Assembly (NCBI GenBank): GCA_023439505.1
Contig: JAEXNR010000037.1
Coordinates: forward strand, 1-64,000
Source: Bacillota bacterium
GTDB taxonomy: Bacteria > Bacillota > Clostridia > Lachnospirales > Lachnospiraceae
Reading direction: 5' to 3'
DNA: 64,000 nt
Part shown: piece by piece, positions 45,149 through 52,951 of the stretch
How positions within the stretch are numbered: position 1 is the stretch's first letter
How the letters are laid out: each line of letters starts with the position of its first letter
The notes under the pieces: generated by a model
The model's database searches: none
Seen by the model: only the letters and a program-made list of their open reading frames with translations
What the model was told of the DNA's origin: nothing
Made by a program: the position numbers and the translations under genes

Positions 45149-45814
45149 ATGAATTATTGTGATCATTGCAAGGTTATGATAAAAGGAAATCACAATCTTT
45201 GTCCATTATGCGGCGGGATTGTTCAGGAGGAGGGGAAATCTGAGGAAGAAATCTTTCCCCTGATCCCTACTATTTATCAGGAATTTAATTTCTTTATCAG
45301 ATTAATTATTCTGTTATCCGTTGTTGCTGTCGTCGTTAGTTTTGCAATTAATGCGATCTTTATGAAGGAATCCGAATGGTCCATATTGGTGGCTGCAGGA
45401 ATTCTCTGCATGTGGGTTAGTTTATTTATCATCATCAGAAAAAAGAATAATATACCCAAGACAATTGTCTGGCAGGTTGGCATCATCGGAATTTTATCCC
45501 TGTTGTGGGATTATTCCATGGGGTGGATTGGCTGGTCAATGGATTTTGTAATACCCAGTATCTGTGTGGGTGCAATGATTGTTATGGCAATCGCGGCTAA
45601 AATATTAAAAATCGGGGTAAGAGAACTGATTATTTATCTGCTGGTGGACGGGTTATTTGGGTTTATCCCGATTATATTTATTTTATTTGGATGGTTGAAT
45701 ATCATGATTCCTTCCATCATTTGTGTTGCTGTCAGCGCAATCAGTTTATCCGCCTTAATTATATTCGAAGGAGATAACATAAAGACGGAATTAAAAAAAA
45801 GAATGCATATCTGA
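45149..45814 (+). CDS. Zinc-ribbon membrane protein (DUF6320-like)
   Basis: This 221-residue protein starts with a zinc ribbon, MNYCDHCKVMIKGNHNLCPLCGG, where two Cys-x2-Cys pairs should bind one zinc. About six hydrophobic segments follow (residues 50-210, for example IRLIILLSVVAVVVSFAINA and ITIFILFGWLN-like helices). It ends in a short charged tail. The form matches what is annotated as DUF6320, for which no function is known. I chose the ATG at 45149 because GGAGG lies 6 bases upstream; the frame from 45125 would include the end of the previous spacer. It lies between the acyltransferase and TraX genes. Confidence 0.75.
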   Translation: MNYCDHCKVMIKGNHNLCPLCGGIVQEEGKSEEEIFPLIPTIYQEFNFFIRLIILLSVVAVVVSFAINAIFMKESEWSILVAAGILCMWVSLFIIIRKKNNIPKTIVWQVGIIGILSLLWDYSMGWIGWSMDFVIPSICVGAMIVMAIAAKILKIGVRELIIYLLVDGLFGFIPIIFILFGWLNIMIPSIICVAVSAISLSALIIFEGDNIKTELKKRMHI

Positions 45815-45838
45815 TTATCATCGAGGAAGGAAAATCAT

Positions 45839-46537
45839 ATGAATACATTTGCATTAAAGCTAATTGCCATTATTGTTATGCTGATTGATCATATCGGAGC
45901 TATGTTTATTCCGAGATATACAGATACTTATCTGGTTTTTCGAAGTGTGGGAAGACTGGCATTTCCTATCTTTGTTTTTTTAATCGTAGAAGGTTTTCAT
46001 CACACCAGAAATGTTAAAAAATATCTAATCAGACTTGGTATTTTTGCCATGGTATCAGAGATACCTTTCGATCTTGCATTTTATGGGAAGATCATAGAAT
46101 TTACCCATCAGAATGTATTTTTTACCTTGTTTCTCGGGTTATTATTAATATCACTTTTGGGAATGATACAAGTAAAGCTGGAAACACAATTTATCCTGGC
46201 AAATTTATGTTGTACCGTATTGGTACTGGCGTTTTGTATCATTGCAGTATTTTTACGGACTGATTATGATTATTCAGGAATACTGATCATGACTGCCTTC
46301 TTTTTATTCCGGGGAAACAGGATTGCAACCTTAATTTCTTTATTTATCATAACGGTTCTTATGTACAGTGATTCCATTCACTATCCGATTGCCTGGATTT
46401 TTATTGCCTGCACTACCTTATCCATGCTGCTGATTTCTCTTTATAACGGGCAAAAGGGCAAAAACGTAAAATATCTGTTTTACGTCTTTTACCCGGCCCA
46501 CTTGCTGATACTGTACATCATAAAAAGTTTCCTTTAG
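45839..46537 (+). CDS. TraX family membrane acyltransferase
   Basis: This 232-residue multi-spanning membrane protein is of the TraX family. The N-terminus LKLIAIIVMLIDHIGAMF has the family's conserved aspartate/histidine (DHIG), followed by FRSVGRLAFPIFVFLIVEGF with the arginine and glutamate, and SEIPFDLAFYGKIIEFTHQNVFFTLF. TraX of F plasmid N-acetylates pilin; chromosomal members are presumed to acetylate unknown surface substrates. There are eight or so helices. It starts 24 bp after the zinc-ribbon gene, AGGAAGG upstream. Its stop overlaps the end of a convergent small gene by 4 bp. Confidence 0.85.
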   Translation: MNTFALKLIAIIVMLIDHIGAMFIPRYTDTYLVFRSVGRLAFPIFVFLIVEGFHHTRNVKKYLIRLGIFAMVSEIPFDLAFYGKIIEFTHQNVFFTLFLGLLLISLLGMIQVKLETQFILANLCCTVLVLAFCIIAVFLRTDYDYSGILIMTAFFLFRGNRIATLISLFIITVLMYSDSIHYPIAWIFIACTTLSMLLISLYNGQKGKNVKYLFYVFYPAHLLILYIIKSFL

Positions 46538-46707
46538 ATATCATGATAGATATCCTGACCAGATAAGGAACTGGAAAAATAATTTTCAAATCTGGTATCT
46601 TTTTCTACCTTGGCCTTTTCGGGAAAGTAGTATTTGGCATCTAAATCCTGAATCGTATTTGAGGATGGGAAACGATAATAAGTTCGTTTTATAGGTTCAA
46701 AATACAT
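46534..46707 (-). CDS. Small protein of 57 residues, tyrosine-rich, unknown
   Basis: A short open frame on the minus strand starts MYFEPIKRTYYRFPSSNTI and ends SSSLSGQDIYHDI. It has an ideal AGGAGG ribosome binding site 9 bases before its ATG. A predicted promoter (TTGACG, 17 bases, CATTAT) lies 31-59 bp upstream. The protein has seven tyrosines, no membrane segment and no cysteine. No family is recognised. It is convergent with traX, with a 4-bp overlap at the stops. The strong translation and promoter signals make it more likely real than chance. Confidence 0.65.
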   Translation of the reverse strand: MYFEPIKRTYYRFPSSNTIQDLDAKYYFPEKAKVEKDTRFENYFSSSLSGQDIYHDI

Positions 46708-46737
46708 AATTACAATCCTCCTGCGGCTTAGAGTATT

Positions 46738-46766
46738 ATAATGAAGATATTATTATTGTTCGTCAA
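46738..46766 (-). promoter_or_regulatory. Predicted promoter of the 57-residue small gene
   Basis: On the minus strand TTGACG (46766-46761) and CATTAT (46743-46738) have a 17-base spacer; a TATAAT (46740-46735) overlaps at spacing 20. The transcript would start about 12 bases before the ribosome binding site. Confidence 0.45.
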
Positions 46767-46862
46767 ACGCTAAAATATATACTAGAAAATTAATTTCGAA
46801 ATTTACAAATAATTCAAATTTAATTGGATGTGAAATTATGGAATTTTATCATAGGAGGAACG

Positions 46863-47360
46863 ATGATCTCTTTAAACATTTCTGAAATTAAAGTATTTAT
46901 GTCTAAATTATTGACCAATTTAACCTTTGATCATTTTTATATGAAAGAAATGGAGCTTCAAACGTTTACCGGATTTTATTTGGATGGTCAGTTTAATAAG
47001 GCATTCTATTCTGAAGCGGAATTGGAAGAAAGGGGTACGGCACTTACCACCTTATGGAGTGATGTAAAGCCCATAGCATTTTCCATCATAAAGGGGACAA
47101 AACCCCCTTTATCGCTTAAAATTGTATTTCAGCTGCCGCGGGATAAAACAGAGGCATTCATAGCAGGGATTCCCGGAAATTACCTTATGGAAGAGATTGG
47201 TGGACTGTATCTGAATGTGCGCTTTGAAAAGGGTGTTCTTCATATTGTATCAGGAGTTGCGATAAAGTCCTTTCATATGGATAAGACCCTTGAGAAAGAA
47301 TGGGATCAGGAGGTTAAAAACCTGCTAAAGGGACAGGGTATTCTTTATGAAGAGGATTAG
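46863..47360 (+). CDS. DUF5721 family protein
   Basis: This 165-residue cytoplasmic protein of the clostridial DUF5721 family shows LNISEIKVFMSKLLTNLTFDHF, then ELQTFTGFYLDGQFNKAFYSE and LWSDVKPIAFSIIKGTKPPL. It contains a pattern of strands and helices and no catalytic motif. The role is unknown. I chose the ATG at 46863 because GGAGGA lies 5 bases upstream, not the ATG at 46824. Its stop is only 5 bp before the CIRCE element of htpG. Confidence 0.75.
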   Translation: MISLNISEIKVFMSKLLTNLTFDHFYMKEMELQTFTGFYLDGQFNKAFYSEAELEERGTALTTLWSDVKPIAFSIIKGTKPPLSLKIVFQLPRDKTEAFIAGIPGNYLMEEIGGLYLNVRFEKGVLHIVSGVAIKSFHMDKTLEKEWDQEVKNLLKGQGILYEED

Positions 47361-47365
47361 ATTTG

Positions 47366-47392
47366 TTAGCACTCTGCTTTAAAGAGTGCTAA
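47366..47392 (+). promoter_or_regulatory. CIRCE element (HrcA operator) upstream of htpG
   Basis: TTAGCACTC, nine bases, GAGTGCTAA: a perfect CIRCE inverted repeat. HrcA binds it to repress heat-shock genes, normally groESL and dnaK; here it controls htpG. It ends 7 bp before the predicted -35 box and is followed at once by TTTTTT, so it can also end the upstream transcript. Confidence 0.95.
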
Positions 47393-47399
47393 TTTTTTC

Positions 47400-47428
47400 T
47401 TGACTTTTTAAAACAACCGTATTATGAT
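47400..47428 (+). promoter_or_regulatory. Predicted promoter of htpG
   Basis: TTGACT at 47400-47405 and TATGAT at 47423-47428 have a 17-base spacer. It lies immediately downstream of the CIRCE element. Confidence 0.75.
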
Positions 47429-47521
47429 ATTTTTTGAAAGAAAATAAGAACATTGATGCAACAGACAGCGAAATTTATGGAACTGTATTGGCATCGAATA
47501 AGAATGTAAAAGGAGTGTTAT

Positions 47522-49612
47522 ATGAGTATGGAACGCGGTAATTTATCTATTCATTCAGAGAACATTTTCCCGATTATAAAGAAATGGCTCTATTCCGATC
47601 ATGATATCTTTATCAGGGAATTGATTTCAAACGGATGTGATGCAATAACAAAGTTGAAAAAGCTTGAAATGATGGGGGAAGCTACCTTATCCGAAGATAA
47701 TCATTTTCAGATTAATGTAACTGTAAATCCGGAGGATAAGACCATCAGTTTTACCGACAATGGAGTTGGTATGACAGAGGAGGAAGTAAAGGAATATATT
47801 AATCAGATTGCTTTCTCAGGTGCACAGAAATTCATGGAGAAGTATAAGGATAAAACCAATGAAGATCAGATCATCGGGCATTTTGGACTGGGATTTTATT
47901 CTTCCTTTATGGTGGCAGACCGTGTTACCATTGAAACATTATCCTGGCAGGAGGGAGCAGCTCCTATTCACTGGGAATCAGACGGCGGAACCGAGTATGA
48001 GATGTCGGAAGGTTCCAGGACAGAACGAGGTACCCAGATTACCTTATATTTAAACGATGAAAGCTTTGAATTCTCAAATGAATACCGTGCGAAGGAAATA
48101 ATACAAAAGTATTGTTCTTTTATGCCGGTAGAAATTTATTTTAATAATGCAAATGCTCCGATTGAAAAAGAAGAAGAGGTAATTGACGCCTCAGTGGACG
48201 AAAACGGAGTGGCTTCCGATGATGAGAGCAAAGAGAAGGAAGAGAATAACAAGAAGCCTCAGCCGGTGAATAATCCAAACCCGTTGTGGGCAAAACATCC
48301 CAATGATTGTACGGAAGAAGAATATAAGAACTTTTACCGTGAGGTATTTCACGATTATAAGGAGCCATTGTTCTGGATCCATCTGAATATGGATTATCCT
48401 TTTAATTTGAAAGGTATCCTCTACTTCCCCAAAATCAATACAGAATACGATTCCCTGGAGGGATTAATTAAGTTATACAACAATCAGGTATTTATTGCTG
48501 ATAATATTAAGGAAGTAATTCCGGAATTTCTTATGCTGCTTAAGGGTGTCATCGATTGTCCGGATCTTCCGCTTAACGTATCCAGAAGTGCCCTGCAAAA
48601 TGACGGCTTTGTCAAGAAGATTTCTGACTATATTACAAAGAAGGTTGCCGATAAGCTTTCCGGTATGTATAAGGTGGAAAGAGAAAATTATGAGAAGTTC
48701 TGGGATGATCTGAGTCCATTTATCAAATTCGGTTGTCTTAAGGATGAGAAGTTCAGAGAAAAGATGAAGGATGTTATTATCTTCAAGAACCTGGAAGGTA
48801 AGTATATCACTATTCCTGAATATGTTGAAAAGATGAAAGCAGCAGCACCGGAAGGAGATGCTGAGGTTGTTGTTGAAGCTGAACATGAGCATGATGAAAA
48901 CTGTGATTGTGACCATGAGCATGAGCATGATGAGAACTGTGATTGCGGCCATGACCATGACGAAAATCATGACCACGAAGAAGAAGTTCACGATAAAGAT
49001 AAAACAATCCTATATTATGTGACTGATGAGAAGCAGCAGAGCCAATACATCAATCTCTTTAAAGAAGAGGGAATTGATGCGTTTATCTTAACTCATAATA
49101 TTGATCAGCCATTTATTACGCAACTGGAAAGTCAGGATCAGAAGATTAAATTCCAGAGAATAGATGCTGATATCACCGACAGCTTTAAAGAGGAGACCAA
49201 AAAGAAGGATAAGAAAGTATTAAAGACAAATACCGAGGCAATGACAAAATTATTCCAGAAGGTGCTTGGAAAAGATAAGCTTGAGGTTAAGGTGGAGAAA
49301 TTAAAGAATGATAGAGTCTCTTCCATGATTACCTTATCCGAAGAAAGCCGCAGAATGCAGGAAATGATGCGGATGTACAGTATGAATGGTATGGATCCGA
49401 ATATGTTTGGCAATGGTGAAACCCTGGTACTGAATGCAAATAACAAGCTGGTACAGTATATTATCACACATGAAACCTCAGAGCATACTCCTACCATCTG
49501 CGAACAATTATATGATTTGGCTTTGCTTAGCCACAAACCATTGGAGCCTCAGGCCATGACAAAATTCATTCAGAGAAGCAATGAGATTATGATGATTCTG
49601 GCGGGAGAATAA
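47522..49612 (+). CDS. htpG: HtpG (bacterial Hsp90) chaperone with charged linker and His/Cys-rich insert
   Basis: This 696-residue Hsp90 chaperone has an N-terminal GHKL ATPase (SIHSENIFPIIKKWLYSDHD, ELISNGCDAITKL, DNGVGMTEEE and GHFGLGFYSSFMVA). It continues with a middle domain (LPLNVSRSALQNDG) and a C-terminal dimerisation part. It is about 70 residues longer than E. coli HtpG because of two additions. One is an acidic linker at residues 213-253 (EEEVIDASVDENG to EENNKKPQP). The other is a His/Asp/Glu/Cys-rich stretch at about 455-492 with HDENCDCDHEHEHDENCDCG. The latter could bind metal. The gene is under a perfect CIRCE element. Confidence 0.94.
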   Translation: MSMERGNLSIHSENIFPIIKKWLYSDHDIFIRELISNGCDAITKLKKLEMMGEATLSEDNHFQINVTVNPEDKTISFTDNGVGMTEEEVKEYINQIAFSGAQKFMEKYKDKTNEDQIIGHFGLGFYSSFMVADRVTIETLSWQEGAAPIHWESDGGTEYEMSEGSRTERGTQITLYLNDESFEFSNEYRAKEIIQKYCSFMPVEIYFNNANAPIEKEEEVIDASVDENGVASDDESKEKEENNKKPQPVNNPNPLWAKHPNDCTEEEYKNFYREVFHDYKEPLFWIHLNMDYPFNLKGILYFPKINTEYDSLEGLIKLYNNQVFIADNIKEVIPEFLMLLKGVIDCPDLPLNVSRSALQNDGFVKKISDYITKKVADKLSGMYKVERENYEKFWDDLSPFIKFGCLKDEKFREKMKDVIIFKNLEGKYITIPEYVEKMKAAAPEGDAEVVVEAEHEHDENCDCDHEHEHDENCDCGHDHDENHDHEEEVHDKDKTILYYVTDEKQQSQYINLFKEEGIDAFILTHNIDQPFITQLESQDQKIKFQRIDADITDSFKEETKKKDKKVLKTNTEAMTKLFQKVLGKDKLEVKVEKLKNDRVSSMITLSEESRRMQEMMRMYSMNGMDPNMFGNGETLVLNANNKLVQYIITHETSEHTPTICEQLYDLALLSHKPLEPQAMTKFIQRSNEIMMILAGE

Positions 49613-49656
49613 TTCATTGGCAAAGTATTATAAATTGATGGAATCAATGTAAAGTT

Positions 49657-49705
49657 AACTACCCTGTAGGCCGGTTTAGATACCGTATTACAGGGTAGTT
49701 TTTAT
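49657..49705 (+). terminator. Terminator of htpG
   Basis: A 12-bp perfect stem (AACTACCCTGTA at 49657-49668 with its complement at 49689-49700) is followed by TTTTT. It lies 44 bp past the htpG stop. Confidence 0.9.
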
Positions 49706-50029
49706 TCAGGATAAGTAAATCGGCTTGCCGGTTTATCTTGCTTTCGTAATAAGTAATCTGGTTGTTTGAGCCTTCTTAAGTATCATTGCATTTGAATGAT
49801 TTCTATATTTATATAGAATATGGTATAAACTTCTAAATATAGGGAAGGATATAAAGATTAATGATGAAATTTTTCTAAACTACTTGCAAAAGCTGGCATT
49901 TATGCTATTATATATAGTATTAAAAACTATATAACATATATATAATAATCATATAATATAATTTCCAAAATGGCATTGGTTATTTTTGGATGTTAATAAT
50001 TTTATTTAGCATTTACAGGAGGATGATTT
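49706..50029 (+). promoter_or_regulatory. AT-rich leader of degV with predicted promoter
   Basis: This gene-free stretch holds TTGCAA at 49884-49889 and TATTAT at 49906-49911 with a 16-base spacer, followed by a run of ATATA-type repeats up to about 49965 and an AGGAGG before degV. No other structure is seen. Confidence 0.5.
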
Positions 50030-50866
50030 ATGTCATACAAAATCATAGGAGATAGTTGCACTGATTTACCTAAGTCCTTAAAAAAAGATCCTCATATTAA
50101 ACTAGTTCCATTACAGTTGATCGTGGATAATGAGACCTTTATGGATGATGAAACGTTTGATAAGGAAAAATTTATATCGCAGATGAAAGCAAGTCCGAAC
50201 AGCCCAAAATCTGCCTGTCCTTCTCCGGAAGATTATATGAAAGAATTTGAATTTGACGGTGACATTTATGTCGTAACTCTTTCATCTGCATTGAGCGGAT
50301 CTTATAATAGTGCTGTATTGGCTAAAAAGCTATATTTAGAAGAGCATGCAGATAAAAACATCGAAGTGATTGATTCAAGATCTGCTTCCGTAGGACAGAC
50401 ACTGATCGTCATGAAGATAAGAGAATTGATCGAAGCAGGAAATACGTTTCAGCGCGTGGTGGAGAAACTAGTAGAATTTCGTGCTGAGATGAAAACAAAA
50501 TTTGTATTGGAATCACTGGATAATTTGAAGAAGAACGGACGTCTGTCCGGGATCCAGGCAATTCTGTGCAGTGCTCTTAATATAAAACCTGTTATGGCCG
50601 GGACAATAGAAGGGACCATCCATAAGCTTGATCAGGCAAGAGGGATTATGAAAGCACTTATCCTCATGGCAAAGTACATTGAACAGGATGTGCTAAGACC
50701 ACAGGAGAGAATTCTGGCCATTGCACACTGCAATGATTATTCCAGAGCACTTTATATTAAAGATGAGATTATGAAGAGAGTACCGTTTAAGGATTGGTTT
50801 ATTGTTGATACCGCGGGAACCAGTACCATGTATGCCAATGTCGGAGGAATTATTGCGGTGTATTAG
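50030..50866 (+). CDS. DegV family fatty-acid-binding protein
   Basis: This 278-residue DegV protein starts YKIIGDSCTDLPKSL, the family's lipid-carboxylate-binding start. It shows TLSSALSGSYNSAVLAKKL with the conserved SLSGTY-type motif, ESLDNLKKNGRLSGIQAIL and INIKPVMAG-like (here LNIKPVMAGTIEG). DegV/FakB proteins bind single fatty acids and can present them to the FakA kinase; no fakA is nearby. It is soluble and of normal length. AGGAGG precedes the ATG. A stem-loop terminator follows about 110 bp later. Confidence 0.92.
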   Translation: MSYKIIGDSCTDLPKSLKKDPHIKLVPLQLIVDNETFMDDETFDKEKFISQMKASPNSPKSACPSPEDYMKEFEFDGDIYVVTLSSALSGSYNSAVLAKKLYLEEHADKNIEVIDSRSASVGQTLIVMKIRELIEAGNTFQRVVEKLVEFRAEMKTKFVLESLDNLKKNGRLSGIQAILCSALNIKPVMAGTIEGTIHKLDQARGIMKALILMAKYIEQDVLRPQERILAIAHCNDYSRALYIKDEIMKRVPFKDWFIVDTAGTSTMYANVGGIIAVY

Positions 50867-51435
50867 TGATAAAATTGTCAGGAGGCGCCTCGTATTATCC
50901 TTGCGGTAACTCGAATTATCCTCGTCGACAGTAGAAAATAAAACAGAAAATCATGCGAAAGCATCTTAGAAATCAGACCTAGACTAGGGCAATGAACCAC
51001 AAATTGGTTCATCTAAACCGCCCCGTCTCAGGTCTGTTTTTTGTCTTTTAATTACAGACCACGCAATGCTTCTAACAATTCAACACAGAAAAGTCCCAGG
51101 AAAGTCCCAGGAAAATCATGCATTCCAGCTCTTTTCGCTTTTTGTGAAAAGAGGCAAATAGCAAAATGTAATGAAATATTGAAGACATACAATGCAGTTC
51201 AATAGGCATGTGCAGATTATCTTTCAGTGCAGGATGACATAAGAAGAAAATAGAAGACTTAGAATATACATCCATGGAGATAGATACTGACAGCATCCGG
51301 ATTTTCTTGAAATAAAGTACATATCAGGGAAATCATATATCTGAAACCATATGAAAGTAAACATTTACTTGTAATTAGTACACTTCTTGGATAGAATGAA
51401 TGCAGATGCAATTATTATAGAAGGAAGTGGTATTA
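50867..51435. other. Gene-poor region with a terminator; left border of accessory segment
   Basis: These 569 bp hold no convincing gene. CAGACCT at 50974-50980 pairs with AGGTCTG at 51030-51036, enclosing an inner ATGAACCA/TGGTTCAT hairpin and followed by TTTTTT: the degV terminator. AAAGTCCCAGG occurs twice in tandem near 51090-51111. The segment ATTAGTACAC (51374-51383) recurs, with one change, in the next promoter. From here on base composition and gene type change. Confidence 0.5.
50974..51042 (+). terminator. Terminator after degV
   Basis: An outer stem CAGACCT/AGGTCTG and GAC/GTC, an inner hairpin ATGAACCA/TGGTTCAT, then TTTTTT. It lies 108 bp past the degV stop. Confidence 0.7.
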
Positions 51436-51984
51436 ATGATAGTATATATTTTGGAAAATGATGAATCAGCAATGAGCGATATTCCGAGGGAAAAAATAAT
51501 AAAATCCTTTGGCAATGATATAGAATTCCAATCAGTAAAGGAACTTAAGGATATACCTGATATCAATAAAGGGGCACTATATGTTACCTCTCTTCAGAAC
51601 CTAGGAGATACGAAGCAGGATATTATGGATAGACTTGACCTTATCAGCGAAAAAGATATCCGCATTCTTATAGGAGATATTTCTGAAAGTTTAGCGCTTC
51701 AACCGGATATCACAAAGGTTATGACAGCTCTGTATCGTATGCTAGCATACGAAGATTACAAAAAGCGTGTTGTAAATCAGAAACAGAAAATTAATGAAAT
51801 GCGACAGGATGAAGAGAAATGGAAGTCATACGGACGGAATCAGAAACTCACGATGGAGGAATTTACTTCGGTATATCAGTCGATACTGCAGGGGGAATTA
51901 TCTGTTAAGGAAGCCCAAGAAAGAATGGGTATTTCCAAACGGACGTTTTATGTATACAAAAATAAGTATGAAAAAGGTATATAA
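51436..51984 (+). CDS. Unknown protein with C-terminal helix-turn-helix
   Basis: This 182-residue protein starts MIVYILENDESAMSDIPREK and has an alpha/beta N-terminal part (residues 1-95) whose sequence LYVTSLQNLGDTKQDIMDRL weakly recalls a resolvase-like fold. A charged helix follows (KKRVVNQKQKINEMRQDEEK). The C-terminal HTH is LSVKEAQERMGISKRTFYVY, of the kind that ends resolvases and recombinases. The catalytic resolvase serine motif (YxRVST) is not present, so recombinase activity is not supported. A regulator role is more likely, perhaps acting on the two upstream/downstream ATTAGTA-x-AC sites. I chose the ATG at 51436 with AAGGAAG upstream. Confidence 0.6.
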   Translation: MIVYILENDESAMSDIPREKIIKSFGNDIEFQSVKELKDIPDINKGALYVTSLQNLGDTKQDIMDRLDLISEKDIRILIGDISESLALQPDITKVMTALYRMLAYEDYKKRVVNQKQKINEMRQDEEKWKSYGRNQKLTMEEFTSVYQSILQGELSVKEAQERMGISKRTFYVYKNKYEKGI

Positions 51985-51988
51985 ATGA

Positions 51989-52017
51989 TTGACATTAGTA
52001 TACCTATGTGTTATACT
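51989..52017 (+). promoter_or_regulatory. Consensus promoter with overlapping palindrome
   Basis: TTGACA at 51989-51994, 17 bases, TATACT at 52012-52017. The inverted repeat AGTATA (51997-52002) / TATACT (52012-52017), with 9 bases between, overlaps the spacer and the -10 box, a likely repressor site. It starts 5 bp after the stop of the HTH gene. Confidence 0.75.
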
Positions 52018-52287
52018 GTTATTGTAAGGAAGAGATAGCGGTGTCTCACCTTACACTCCTCATTTGTTTGTTTAGTTGTTAGTTTTTGAATCTCCTTTTC
52101 ATTGGGCTCCCGACGGCGGGGCCCAAATATTTAAATCAATAATTTAAAACAATAAGTAATTGAATAATGTAAATTATGAAGACGATTCAGGAATTTAACT
52201 GAGTCGATTTTTAATTTAGGGCAGAAAAATTTAAAAAAACATATTATAAAAATTTATATTGGTTACATGACCAGGAAGGAGTACATT
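52018..52287 (+). ncRNA. Structured leader or small RNA upstream of the unknown cluster
   Basis: After a strong promoter, 270 bases pass before the next gene. One hairpin is formed by GTAAGG (52024-52029) with CCTTAC (52049-52054), with an inner GAGA/TCTC. A second is formed by TTGGGC (52102-52107) with GCCCAA (52121-52126), with inner CCC/GGG. Neither has a proper T run. No known riboswitch motif is recognised. It may be a regulatory leader or a separate RNA; this is inference. Confidence 0.4.
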
Positions 52288-52575
52288 ATGAATAATAAAA
52301 TGGAATTTGTTTCAGTGATGGATATTGAAGGTTACCGAGTAGAGGCTGTAACTACACCAGAGAATCTGAACGAGATAACACTATGGGTTACAAAACCAGG
52401 TGCTGACCTGAAAATGAAGATGGGTAAGTTTAATTCAGATATTGTTGGTGAACTTACCTTGCTGATGATTTCAGATATGGTAAATCAGAATCTGGAAATG
52501 AAGAAGTTTGATTTTGAGTGCCTCGTGAAAAGTGCCATATCCGAAGGATTAATTGAAAGAAATCCGGTTGCATAG
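52288..52575 (+). CDS. Unknown 95-residue protein
   Basis: This small soluble protein starts MNNKMEFVSVMDIEGYRVEA and ends GLIERNPVA. It has an alternating strand pattern followed by a long helical part (GELTLLMISDMVNQNLEMKK). There are no cysteines other than one near the end (FECLVKSAISEG) and no known motif. AGGAAGGAG lies 6-14 bases before the ATG at 52288, which is why I prefer this start to the one at 52267. It is the first of three genes behind the structured leader, 16 bp before the next. Confidence 0.6.
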   Translation: MNNKMEFVSVMDIEGYRVEAVTTPENLNEITLWVTKPGADLKMKMGKFNSDIVGELTLLMISDMVNQNLEMKKFDFECLVKSAISEGLIERNPVA

Positions 52576-52591
52576 AAGGGAGGAGTATACC

Positions 52592-52951
52592 ATGATGAAA
52601 TACATTTATGAGTTCTATCTAAGCAGCGGTATAAGTCCTGCAATGATTACAGCAATTACTCAAGCATTAATTGGGACTGGAGTAATCTTAGGAGCAATTA
52701 TGATACATAAAGTATTTATGATATCAAGAGAGATGAAAGAGCTTCCAAGTATGGGACTGTCTGAAGAACAATGGAATACATCGGTTGATGAAGTGATAAG
52801 GCATTATAAAATGAAGCATGCAGTTCCGTTAATTGCAGCCACCTATGTTGCTTTATTGATGTTAATTATTTTATTATCATACGATAACAGCGGTAATATA
52901 GACCCATATTATGGAAAGGAGATATCTGATTGCAAAGGAGAAATAAGATAG
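52592..52951 (+). CDS. Unknown small membrane protein
   Basis: This 119-residue protein has two clear membrane segments: MITAITQALIGTGVILGAIM (about residues 17-36) and VPLIAATYVALLMLIILLSY (about residues 82-101). The loop between is polar and charged (MKELPSMGLSEEQWNTSVDE). No family is recognised. GGGAGGAG precedes two adjacent ATGs, of which the first is taken. Its end overlaps the next gene by 22 bp, which points to translational coupling. The size and form suggest a membrane partner of the next protein; this is inference. Confidence 0.6.
   Translation: MMKYIYEFYLSSGISPAMITAITQALIGTGVILGAIMIHKVFMISREMKELPSMGLSEEQWNTSVDEVIRHYKMKHAVPLIAATYVALLMLIILLSYDNSGNIDPYYGKEISDCKGEIR

Noticed and set aside
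51072..51296. 74-residue minus-strand frame
   Set aside because: No ribosome binding site and no family pattern in an AT-rich gap.
51436..51984. Serine recombinase
   Set aside because: Only the C-terminal HTH looks resolvase-like; the catalytic YxRVS motif is absent.
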